A stretch of DNA of 64,000 nucleotides from Streptomyces huasconensis (lineage in GTDB: Bacteria > Actinomycetota > Actinomycetes > Streptomycetales > Streptomycetaceae): NCBI GenBank assembly GCA_004010275.1, contig RBWT01000010.1, forward strand, positions 1 through 64,000. Direction: 5' to 3'. Positions within the stretch are counted from its first letter, which is position 1, and each line of letters starts with the position of its first letter. The position numbers and the translations under genes were made by a program. Below, one piece after another: positions 1-6,822 of this stretch. A model generated the notes under the pieces. That model had not been told where the DNA came from. It worked only from the letters and a program-made list of their open reading frames with translations, and made no database searches.

Positions 1-42
1 GCGCCGCCCGGGCGGGGCCGCGCGCTCCGCCCCGGGCGGCGC
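1..42. terminator. GC-rich hairpin, probable terminator of the CBS gene
   Basis: Twelve-base perfect inverted arms, GCGCCGCCCGGG at 1-12 and CCCGGGCGGCGC at 31-42, enclose an 18-base loop immediately 3' of the leftward CBS-domain gene that stops at 49. There is no T-tract, which is usual for Streptomyces terminators. The window edge starts exactly at the arm, so the stem may extend further left. Confidence 0.6.
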
Positions 43-48
43 GTGCCG

Positions 49-465
49 TCAGTCGGTGGAGAGGGCCTCCAGGAGCTGTCCGGTCTTGGGGTCGGACAGG
101 GCGCGGGCCGCGTCGGCGAGTGCCACCATGCCCACGAGCCGGTGTCCGTCGATCACGGGCAGTCGGCGGACCTTGTGGCTGGTCATGGTCGCGAAGATCT
201 CGTCGACACTGTCGTCCGCGCCGATCGTCACGGCCTCGCTCTGCGCGAGCTCCTTCACGAGGACCTTGGCGGGGTCCTTCCCCTTGCCGAGCACCTTGAC
301 CACGATGTCCCGGTCGGTGATGACGCCCTTGAGGCGGTCGTCGGTGCCGCAGATGGGCAGGGCGCCGACGCCGAGTTCGGTGAGCTTCGTGGCCGCCTGG
401 GTGACGGTCTCCTCGGCTCCGGCACACTCGGCGCCCGGCGTCATGATGTCGCGTGCGGTGGTCAC
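49..465 (-). CDS. Two-CBS-domain protein
   Basis: A 138-residue protein made almost entirely of a pair of CBS motifs: the first at about residues 7-60 (starting ARDIMTPG, with GVITDRDIVVKVL), the second at about 75-128 (VRRLPVIDGHRLVGMVALAD). CBS pairs form a Bateman module that binds adenosine nucleotides or S-adenosylmethionine; stand-alone versions in Streptomyces are probably cytosolic energy or stress sensors, but no partner is visible. I chose the GTG at 465 because AAGGAGG lies seven bases upstream of it; the open frame extends to 555 without a better site. The gene ends before a strong hairpin at 1-42. The 135 bases to the next gene contain no other feature I can name. Confidence 0.9.
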   Translation of the reverse strand: MTTARDIMTPGAECAGAEETVTQAATKLTELGVGALPICGTDDRLKGVITDRDIVVKVLGKGKDPAKVLVKELAQSEAVTIGADDSVDEIFATMTSHKVRRLPVIDGHRLVGMVALADAARALSDPKTGQLLEALSTD

Positions 466-600
466 GTGGACCTCCTTGGCGGTCGTTGGACGGTCAGGCC
501 CGGTGCCCCGGGCCGTTGTCGCCGACCGGGTGCCCCGCGCGGCCGGGGCTGACACACGGCTGCCCGGGTCCGTTTTCGCCCGATCGGGTCCGGCACCGGT

Positions 601-1077
601 TCACAGGCCCAGCTCGGTGAGGCCGGGGTGGTCGTCGGGGCGGCGGCCGAGCGGCCAGTGGTACAGCCGGTCGGACTCCCGGATGGGGAGGTCGTTGATG
701 CAGGCGTGGCGGGCGCGCATCAGGCCGTCCGCGGTGAACTCCCAGTTCTCGTTGCCGTACGAGCGGTACCACTGGCCGGAGTCGTCGTGCCACTCGTACG
801 CGAAGCGCACCGCGATGCGGTCCTCGGAGTGCGCCCACAGCTCTTTGACGAGGCGGTAGTCGAGTTCGCGGGCCCACTTGCGGGTCAGGAAGGCGACGAT
901 GGCGTCGCGCCCGGTGACGAACTCGGCGCGGTTGCGCCAGCGGGAGTCCGCGCTGTAGGCGAGGGCCACCTTCTCGGGGTCGCGGCTGTTCCAGCCGTCC
1001 TCCGCGAGACGGACCTTCTCGGCGGCCGACTCTGGGGTGAAGGGCGGGACGGGGGGACGGGCGGCGGTGCTGGTCAT
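601..1077 (-). CDS. NTF2-like protein, DUF1348 family
   Basis: A 158-residue protein of the SnoaL/NTF2-like cone fold, DUF1348 branch: the conserved stretch [14 protein letters not shown], then [39 protein letters not shown] and [16 protein letters not shown] cover nearly the whole chain. The biochemical role of this family is not established. Start ATG at 1077 follows GAAGGAAGTC; the frame stays open far upstream but that part lacks family similarity and would cover the operator region. It is divergent from the TetR gene at 1255, and three copies of the same inverted repeat lie between them, so it is very likely the regulator's main target. Confidence 0.88.
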   Translation of the reverse strand: MTSTAARPPVPPFTPESAAEKVRLAEDGWNSRDPEKVALAYSADSRWRNRAEFVTGRDAIVAFLTRKWARELDYRLVKELWAHSEDRIAVRFAYEWHDDSGQWYRSYGNENWEFTADGLMRARHACINDLPIRESDRLYHWPLGRRPDDHPGLTELGL

Positions 1078-1128
1078 GACTTCCTTCACGGGGTGCGGGC
1101 AGGGGTGTGAGCGCTTGGCCGCGAGAGG

Positions 1129-1235
1129 GAGAACGGTCGTTCTCTCGCGGGGTCGCCACCGTAGCGAGAACGACCGTTCTCGCGCAACGCCGCACAGAGG
1201 AGGGGGCGTAGTAGGGTAGGAGAACGTACGTTCTC
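1129..1235. promoter_or_regulatory. Three TetR-type operators GAGAACG-N2-CGTTCTC
   Basis: Perfect 16-base inverted repeats of one form occur three times between the divergent DUF1348 and TetR genes: 1129-1144 (GAGAACGGTCGTTCTC), 1166-1181 (GAGAACGACCGTTCTC, extending to 20 bases with flanking GC) and 1220-1235 (GAGAACGTACGTTCTC, fully palindromic). Centres are 37 and 54 bases apart. The first lies near the DUF1348 start, the last ends 19 bases before the TetR start codon, so one repressor could close both promoters. Binding by the adjacent TetR protein is inference from position and symmetry. Confidence 0.82.
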
Positions 1236-1254
1236 GAAGGTCCCCGGAGGCGCC

Positions 1255-1806
1255 ATGGATCACGCGGAAGCCGAGGCCAGGCTCCTCGACGCCGCGGAGG
1301 AGCTGTTCTACGCCCGCGGTGTCCAGGCGGTCGGCATGGACCAGGTCCGCGAGGCCTCCGGCGTCTCGCTCAAGCGGCTCTACCAGGTCTTCCCGTCCAA
1401 GTCGGAGCTGGTCCGCGCCTGCCTCGACCGCCGCGACGGCCGCTGGCGGGCCCGGCTCGCCGCCCATGTCGAGGCATGCCCCGCGGGCCGGGAGCGGGTC
1501 CTCGCCGTCTACGACTGGCTGTACGAGTGGTTCACCGAACCGGACTTCCGGGGGTGCGCCTTCATCAACGCCTACGGGGAACTGGGCGCCGTCGATCCGG
1601 CGGTCGCCGACGCCGTCAGGGCGCACAAGAGGGCATTCCACGACTATCTCGCCGGTCTCGTGGCGGCGGCGGGCGGGCCCGAGCACGTCGTCGCCCCGCT
1701 CGTCCTCCTCGCGGAAGGGGCCATGACGGCCGCCGCGATCTCCGGCTCGCCCGAACCGGCACGTCAAGCTCGCCTCGGTGCCGACCAGTTGCTGGCCGCG
1801 TCGTAA
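1255..1806 (+). CDS. TetR/AcrR family transcriptional regulator
   Basis: A 183-residue regulator. The N-terminal helix-turn-helix domain spans about residues 6-52 ([21 protein letters not shown], then [20 protein letters not shown]), followed by an all-helical ligand-binding and dimer domain with the [14 protein letters not shown] signature seen in many actinobacterial TetR repressors of small oxidoreductase or NTF2-like genes. The ATG at 1255 sits four bases after CGGAGG. Its probable operators are the three inverted repeats at 1129-1235, one of which overlaps its own leader, indicating autoregulation. A deazaflavin-oxidoreductase-like gene follows 29 bases downstream on the same strand and could be cotranscribed. 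The ligand is unknown. Confidence 0.92.
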   Translation: MDHAEAEARLLDAAEELFYARGVQAVGMDQVREASGVSLKRLYQVFPSKSELVRACLDRRDGRWRARLAAHVEACPAGRERVLAVYDWLYEWFTEPDFRGCAFINAYGELGAVDPAVADAVRAHKRAFHDYLAGLVAAAGGPEHVVAPLVLLAEGAMTAAAISGSPEPARQARLGADQLLAAS

Positions 1807-1835
1807 GCTCCGTGCTTTCGGCCTACGGAGGGGTG

Positions 1836-2273
1836 ATGGCGAAGACGTATCGCATGAACGCCGGCACACGTGTGATCAATCGGGTGTTCCACACGATGAC
1901 CCGGCTCGGCCTCGGCAAGGGCTACCGCCACAACCTGACGGTGCGCGGCAGGAAGAGCGGCCGTTCCTACTCCACGCCGGTCGACGTGATGGCGCACGGC
2001 GACGAGCGCTGGCTCGTCGCCGCCTACGGGGTGAGCCAGTGGGTGCGCAACGCCCGCGCGGCCGGTCAGGTGGGGCTCAGCCGGGGCGGCAGGTCGCGGA
2101 TGCTCAAGGTGGTCGAGCTGGGGCCCGAGGAGAGTGTGCCGGTGCTGCGGCAGTACTGGCGCGAAGTGCCGGTCACCAGGGCCTACTTCGACGTGACCGA
2201 CGAGTCGTCGGACGAGGAGTTCGCCGCCGAGGCGGCGCGCCACCCGGTGTTCCGGCTGGAACCACTGGCGTAA
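1836..2273 (+). CDS. Nitroreductase/deazaflavin-dependent oxidoreductase family (DUF385)
   Basis: A 145-residue split-barrel protein of the Ddn/FDOR family: N-terminal helix ([11 protein letters not shown]), then the core [19 protein letters not shown] and [22 protein letters not shown] with the conserved W-V-R-N segment that lines the F420 site in relatives. Such enzymes reduce quinones or other acceptors with the deazaflavin F420, a cofactor present in Streptomyces; the substrate here is unknown. The ATG at 1836 follows ACGGAGGGG. It starts 29 bases after the TetR stop and is probably in the same transcript, which would put it under the operators at 1129-1235. Confidence 0.87.
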   Translation: MAKTYRMNAGTRVINRVFHTMTRLGLGKGYRHNLTVRGRKSGRSYSTPVDVMAHGDERWLVAAYGVSQWVRNARAAGQVGLSRGGRSRMLKVVELGPEESVPVLRQYWREVPVTRAYFDVTDESSDEEFAAEAARHPVFRLEPLA

Positions 2274-2373
2274 GGCTGTCGCCGGTGGTGTGAGGCTGGC
2301 ACCGGCGGCATCAGGCTGCCTCCGGTGGTGTGACGTACCGGGCGCCCGACCCGCGGGCCCGCCCGGACGCGTG

Positions 2374-3262
2374 TCAGCAGCTCAGGTTCGAGCCGGGCGT
2401 GGTGCCCAGGATCTGCGTGAACGCCTTGTACTTGTCGACGCGGCTCTGGACCTGGGCGGGGTTGCCGCCGTTGCACTCCAGGGTGCCGTTGATCGCGCGG
2501 ATGGTCTCACCGAAGCCGGCGCCGTTGACCATGGCGTTGTGCGGGGTCATGGTGCCGGGGCCGCTCTGGGTGTTCCAGTACCAAAGGCCCGTCTGCCAGG
2601 CGATGGCCGGGTTCCGCTCCACCAGCCAGGGGTTGTTGAGCAGGTCGATGCCGAGCGCGTCGCCCGCCGCCTTGTAGTTGAAGTTCCAGCTGAGCTGGAT
2701 CGGCCCGCGGCCGTAGTAGGCGGCCTGTCCGGCGGGGCAGCCGTAGGGCTGGGTCTTGTCGCAGTAGTGGGGGTAGTTGTTCTGGTTCTGTTCGACGACG
2801 TGGACCAGGCCGCCCGTCTCGTGGCTGACGTTGGCGAGGAACGCCGCCGCTTCCTGGCGCTTGACGGTGTCGCTGCCGGTGTTGGCGAAGCCGGGGTAGG
2901 CCTTGAGCGCGTCGGTCAGGCCCTTGTACGTGTAGAACGAATTCCGGTTCGGGAACATCTGGTTGAACTGGGCCTCGCTGACCACGAAGCCGGACGGATC
3001 GGGGTTGCCCGGACCCGTGCCGCCACCACAAGTGCCCTGGTCCGCCCAGACGTCGGAGCGGCCCGGTGTCTCGTTCTGGGTCCACCACTTGGCGGTCCAG
3101 TTGTGTCCGTTGTACGAGGCGGACTTGCCGCCGGTGTAGACGGTCGAGGAACTCCAGGGTGAGGCGCACTCGGCGGCGGACGCGGTGGAGGCGGCCGGGC
3201 CGAGGACGATCAGCGCGCTTCGCGGCCAGGGCGGCCGCGAGGCTGATGAGGCGTTTGATCAT
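2374..3262 (-). CDS. Secreted GH19 chitinase with chitin-binding module (one frameshift)
   Basis: Secreted endochitinase that hydrolyses beta-1,4-N-acetylglucosamine polymers. In order: signal peptide (MIKRLISLAAALAA...), a family 5/12 chitin-binding module (from ECASPWSSSTVY through NGHNWTAKWWTQNE to ADQGTC, about residues 32-78), a short Gly/Pro linker, and a GH19 domain containing the catalytic SHETGG motif and YYGRGPIQLSWNFNY. The total of about 295 residues matches Streptomyces ChiC-type enzymes. The signal peptide and mature protein are in different frames; one extra base near 3218-3223 (around GCGAAGCGC) joins them exactly, so this is probably a sequence error rather than a dead gene. 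AGGAGATGTCGC precedes the ATG at 3262. A DasR/chi box lies upstream. Confidence 0.88.
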
Positions 3263-3337
3263 GCGACATCTCCTAACGGGCGGAGCGGGGGCTGGGGCCC
3301 GCGCCGCCATGGGGGTGTCGGTGACTCAAGCGAAAAT

Positions 3338-3366
3338 GGTCTGAACCTGTCAAGGTCTAGACCAGC
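3338..3366 (-). promoter_or_regulatory. DasR-responsive element and chi direct repeats upstream of the chitinase
   Basis: Read on the minus strand, TGGTCTAGACCT (3353-3364) is the classical Streptomyces chitinase repeat, and its core GGTCTAGACC at 3354-3363 is the palindromic heart of the DasR site. A second related repeat, GGTTCAGACC, lies at 3338-3347, in register 16 bases away, and TTGACA between them could be the -35 box. Known behaviour of such sites is repression by the N-acetylglucosamine regulator DasR and control by chitin-responsive two-component systems; occupancy here is inference. No DasR gene is in the window. Confidence 0.85.
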
Positions 3367-3443
3367 TCTCAAAGGTAAAACCTCGAACGAAATCCGTGCG
3401 GCGGGTACCTCGCGCGTCCACGGCGGCGCTTTTGACAGGCGAA

Positions 3444-3462
3444 ACATGGGATGTTCCCATGT
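3444..3462. promoter_or_regulatory. 19-base inverted repeat upstream of the GntR-exporter operon
   Basis: ACATGGGATGTTCCCATGT has perfect eight-base arms around TGT. It lies 37 bases before the GntR start codon and directly after TTGACA (3432-3437), so a bound protein would cover the promoter. The adjacent GntR protein is the obvious candidate for autoregulation, though the sequence differs from the TGGT-N-ACCA pattern common among FadR-like operators. Confidence 0.65.
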
Positions 3463-3498
3463 CTAGGGTTCCCTGAGTGAAAGAGACGGTGCCGACCC

Positions 3499-4239
3499 AT
3501 GCCCTTGCGCAGTGCCGCCAGGACCAACCTCGTCGACCTGGTCATCGCCCAGATGGAGAGCCTCATCTCCGATGGCGAGTGGAAGGTCGGGGAGAAGATC
3601 CCGGCCGAGCCGCTCCTCGTCGAGCAGCTCGCCGTGGGCCGCAACACCGTGCGGGAGGCGGTCCGGGCGCTCGTGCACACCGGCATGCTCGAACCCCGCC
3701 AGGGCGACGGCACGTACGTGCGCGCCAACAGCGACTTCGGGGCGGCCGTGCAGCGCAGACTGCGCAGAGCCGGGGTGCTCGAAGCGTACGAAGTGCGTGC
3801 CTGCCTGGAGCGCGACGCCGCCCGCCACGCCGCGGAGCGCCGTACGGAGAAGGACCTCGTGACGCTACGGGCCGCTCTCGCCGAGCGCGGACGGGCCTGG
3901 GAGAGCGGCGACACGGCGGCGTTCATCGACGCGGACATGGCCTTCCACCGCACGGTCGCCGAGGCCTCGCACAACGGCGTCCTCGCCGAGCTGTACGGGC
4001 ACCTCAGCGACGTCCTGCGCGAGACGCTCCAGTCGGTCGTCGCCGCCCCCGTGCCCGACGCGGTCCGTCACCAGTTCGACGCCCACCAGGCGATCGTCGA
4101 CGCCATCGAGGCGCGCGACCCCCAGGGCGCCGAGGCCGCCGTACTCGCCCATCTCGCCGAGGGCGTGGCCGCACTGCGCGACCAGCCGCTGGACGGCCCG
4201 GACTCCGAGCAGAACGACGCGGGAGCAGCACATGAATGA
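3499..4239 (+). CDS. FadR-subfamily GntR regulator
   Basis: A 246-residue regulator: winged helix at about residues 8-75 (MESLISDGEWKVGEKIPAEP, VGRNTVREAVRALVHTGMLE, RQGDGTYV), then an FCD effector domain with DADMAFHRTVAEASHN and a C-terminal histidine region (HQFDAHQAIVDAI) that in relatives binds a metal and a small organic acid. Its stop codon lies inside the start of the CynX-like exporter gene (eight-base overlap), so the two are translationally coupled and the regulator probably governs the exporter. A perfect inverted repeat at 3444-3462 is the likely autoregulatory site. The ATG at 3499 is chosen because the helix-turn-helix begins right after it. Confidence 0.9.
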   Translation: MPLRSAARTNLVDLVIAQMESLISDGEWKVGEKIPAEPLLVEQLAVGRNTVREAVRALVHTGMLEPRQGDGTYVRANSDFGAAVQRRLRRAGVLEAYEVRACLERDAARHAAERRTEKDLVTLRAALAERGRAWESGDTAAFIDADMAFHRTVAEASHNGVLAELYGHLSDVLRETLQSVVAAPVPDAVRHQFDAHQAIVDAIEARDPQGAEAAVLAHLAEGVAALRDQPLDGPDSEQNDAGAAHE

Positions 4240-5395
4240 CACGGCAGCAGCCGCCCGGGACGCGCAGGGCGGGGGCCCCGCCACCTCCGCGGCGGACCAG
4301 GGGCCGCCCCGCTCCCGCCACGCGTTCCTGCTCGCCCTCGGAGTCGTGCTCCTCGCGCTGAACCTCCGCCCCGCCCTCGTCGCCGTCTCCCCGCTCGCCG
4401 ACACCATCCGCGGCGACAGCGGCATGTCGGCCGCCGCCACCAGCCTGCTCACCGCCCTCCCGCTGCTCTGCTTCGGGCTGCTCGCACCCGTCGCGCCCCG
4501 GCTCGGCCGCCGCTTCGGCATGGAGCGCTCGCTGCTCGCCACCATGGCGCTGATCTGCGCGGGCACGGCCCTGCGCCTGCTCGACTCCGTCGCGGCCCTC
4601 TTCGCGGGCACCGTCGTCATCGGCGCGGGCATCGCCGTCGCCAACGTCCTGCTGCCCGGCCTGATCAAGCGGGACTTCCCCGCGAAGGCCGGACTGATGA
4701 CCGGCCTGTACTCGATGTCGCTGTTCGGCGGCGCCGCGCTCGCGGCCGGCGTCACCCTGCCCGTGCAGCAGGCCAGCGGCATGAACTGGCGTACCACGCT
4801 CGCCTGTTGGGGCGCCCTCGCGGTCGTCGCGCTGCTCGTGTGGCTGCCGCAGATCCGTTCGCGTACGAGGGTGGGCGCGGCCGCGGCCCGGCAGGCGGCG
4901 CATCCCGTACGCGGCCTGTGGCGCTCCCCGCTGGCCTGGCAGGTCACCGCGTACATGGGCCTGCAGTCCCTCAACTACTACGCGGCGGCCGCGTGGTTGC
5001 CGACCGTCTTCCAGGACGCCGGCATGGCACCGGGCGACGCCGGCTGGATGCTCTCCTTCTCCTCGCTGCTCGGCATCGCGGGTTCGTTCCTCGCCCCGGT
5101 GATCGTCGGCCGGCGGCTGCGCTCGGGCACGCTCTCCGCGCTCGCCGCCGTGCTCTGCGCGCTCGGCTTCGCGGGGCTGCTCGCCGCGCCGGTCGGCGGC
5201 GCCTATCTGTGGATGACCCTGCTCGGCCTCGGCCAGGGCGCGGCCATCAGCCTGGCGCTGCTGTTCATCGTGCAGCGGGCGCCCGACGCCCGGCACGCCT
5301 CCCAACTCTCCAGCATGGCCCAGTGCTTCGGCTACATCCTCGCCGCCACCGGGCCGACCGTCCTCGGAGCCGTGCACGACGCGTCGCACAGCTGA
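4232..5395 (+). CDS. CynX/NimT-type major facilitator transporter (premature stop near C-terminus)
   Basis: A twelve-helix major facilitator of the CynX/NimT branch (AFLLALGVVLLALNLRPAL, then VSPLADTIRGDSGMS, LLPGLIKRDFPAKAGLMTGL), proteins reported to move cyanate, nitroimidazole or other small molecules, mostly outward. It starts within the end of the GntR gene and is coupled to it. The frame stops at TGA 5393-5395 after 387 residues, but the next codons continue in frame as a hydrophobic helix (TVPLVLLLVLLVPQV), and then in another frame as GLGAARDRHV before TGA near 5490. The TGA stands where a tryptophan TGG would fit. So the last helix appears cut off by a substitution plus an indel, real or artefactual. 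Confidence 0.85.
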   Translation: MNDTAAAARDAQGGGPATSAADQGPPRSRHAFLLALGVVLLALNLRPALVAVSPLADTIRGDSGMSAAATSLLTALPLLCFGLLAPVAPRLGRRFGMERSLLATMALICAGTALRLLDSVAALFAGTVVIGAGIAVANVLLPGLIKRDFPAKAGLMTGLYSMSLFGGAALAAGVTLPVQQASGMNWRTTLACWGALAVVALLVWLPQIRSRTRVGAAAARQAAHPVRGLWRSPLAWQVTAYMGLQSLNYYAAAAWLPTVFQDAGMAPGDAGWMLSFSSLLGIAGSFLAPVIVGRRLRSGTLSALAAVLCALGFAGLLAAPVGGAYLWMTLLGLGQGAAISLALLFIVQRAPDARHASQLSSMAQCFGYILAATGPTVLGAVHDASHS

Positions 5396-5614
5396 ACCGT
5401 GCCGCTCGTCCTGCTGCTGGTCCTGCTCGTGCCGCAGGTCTCGCCGGACTCGGCGCCGCCAGGGACCGGCACGTGGCGGGCGACGGCTGAGACGGGCATC
5501 GGCCGACAGGGGCATTGGCCGAGACGGGCGTCGGCCGTGGCGCGCTCGGGCAGGATGCACCCGGTGCGTGCGCTGGTGCACGGCGCACCGTGTCGGATCG
5601 AGAAGGGTGCAGCG

Positions 5615-6471
5615 ATGGCGGATACGGCCCCCGGGCGGCTCGTGGTCTCACGGGCGACGCTCGACGACTGGCGTGTGGTGACCGGATGGGCGGCGGACGA
5701 GGGCTGGAACCCCGGACTCGGCGACGCCCCCTCGTTCTTCGCGCAGGACCCCGAGGGGTTCTTCGTGGGACGCCTCGGCGACGAGCCCGTGTCCGCGGTC
5801 TCCGTCGTCAACTACGGTCAGGACTACGCCTTCCTCCGGCTTCTACCTCGTCCGCCCCGACCAGCGCGGCCGCGGCTTCGGCCTCGCACGTGGCGACGGG
5901 CCTGGAGCACGCCGCGGGCCGCACGGTGGGCCTGGACGGCGTCCCCGCCCAGCAGAACAACTACCGCCGCTCGGGCTTCACCCGGGAGCACGGCACGCTG
6001 CGTACATCGGCGCCCTCTCGGCGGGGGAGGAGCCCGACCGGCATGTACGCCCCGTCGAGGCGGCGGGCCTGCGGGCGCTCCTGGCGTACGACGCGCGGTG
6101 CCTGCCCGCCGACCGGCCACGCTTCCTGGAGTCCTGGCTCGCCGCCCCCCGGCCACCGTGCCCTCGCCCGCATCGTCGACGGCTCCTGAACGGGGTACGG
6201 CGTCCTGCGGCCGGGCCGGGACGCCCTGCGCGTCGGGCCGCTCTTCGCGGACACGCGCGCCGACGCCGAGGCGCTGCTGGATGCGCTGATCACGGAGGCG
6301 GACGGCAGACCGGTCGCCATCGACGTGCCCGAGTCCAACGCGGAGGCCGTCGCGCTGGCCGAGGCGCGCGGCATGAAGCCCACCTTCGACACGGCCCGCA
6401 TGTACACCGGACCCGTCAGGGACTTCGCGCGGGAGCGGGTCTTCGGGGTCACGTCCCTCGAACTGGGCTAG
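5615..6471 (+). pseudogene. GNAT family acetyltransferase, several frameshifts
   Basis: Remains of a roughly 285-residue acetyltransferase with an N-terminal GNAT domain and the C-terminal extra domain of the YitH type. Recognisable pieces fall in different frames: MADTAPGRLVVSRATLDDWR to VVNYGQDYAFL (from 5615), GFYLVRPDQRGRGFGLA (the acetyl-CoA-binding QRGRG loop, about 5838-5890), HAAGRTVGLDGVPAQQNNYR (5910-5970), ALLAYDARCLPADRPRFLES, and EALLDALITEADGRPVAIDV to the TAG at 6471. At least four shifts (near 5833, 5885, 6000, 6150) and an in-frame TGA near 6189 are needed, more than in any neighbour. Either a genuine pseudogene or a stretch of poor sequence. Confidence 0.7.
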
Positions 6472-6541
6472 CGCTCAGGAACGACGCCGCGGGCCAGAGG
6501 ATGGGCATCCCCTGGCCCTCGGCGCTCCGGCGTTCGCGTCA

Positions 6542-6730
6542 CTACCGCGGAGGCTCCTGGCCCTGATCGCCGCCGAACCGGTTCTTCAGCTGGTCCTGCG
6601 CGGTGTCGACCTGACCGCTGTACTTGCCCTGGGTCTTGCCGTCGACGAAGTCGCCGACCCTGTCGATGCCCTTGCCGGCCTTGTCCTCGTGGCCCTTGAG
6701 CATCTGCTTGAGCTTGTCCATCACAGACAT
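6542..6730 (-). CDS. Small antitoxin-like protein, MT0933 family
   Basis: A 62-residue helical, strongly charged protein: MSVMDKLKQMLKGHEDKAGK, then GIDRVGDFVDGKTQGKYSG and a C-terminal DQLKNRFGG. This matches the MT0933-like antitoxin family (Rv0909-type) widespread in actinobacteria, in which the partner toxin is often not adjacent; none is seen here. AGGAGG precedes the ATG at 6730 with ideal spacing, so it is a real gene despite its size. The role in Streptomyces is unproven and it may act as a small structural or stress protein instead. Confidence 0.8.
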   Translation of the reverse strand: MSVMDKLKQMLKGHEDKAGKGIDRVGDFVDGKTQGKYSGQVDTAQDQLKNRFGGDQGQEPPR

Positions 6731-6822
6731 CGTCGGCCTCCTAGGTGTGAGCCGTCCTTCCCAGCATGGGGGCTCATCCGGCTCACCGCATCTCGTCCCT
6801 CGCCGGGCGGCCGCCGCCTCTG

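Noticed and set aside
3499..4239. The GntR protein at 3499 as DasR, given the nearby DasR box
   Set aside because: Its effector domain is of the FCD type, whereas DasR is a HutC-type GntR protein; its own operator candidate at 3444 is different.
5393..5395. Possible selenocysteine TGA in the CynX-like exporter
   Set aside because: No SECIS-like structure or selenoprotein precedent in this family, the residue expected is tryptophan, and a frameshift lies close by.
4004..5581. A 525-residue minus-strand frame over the GntR and exporter genes
   Set aside because: Arg/Gly/Glu-rich shadow without start signal; the plus strand encodes recognisable proteins throughout.
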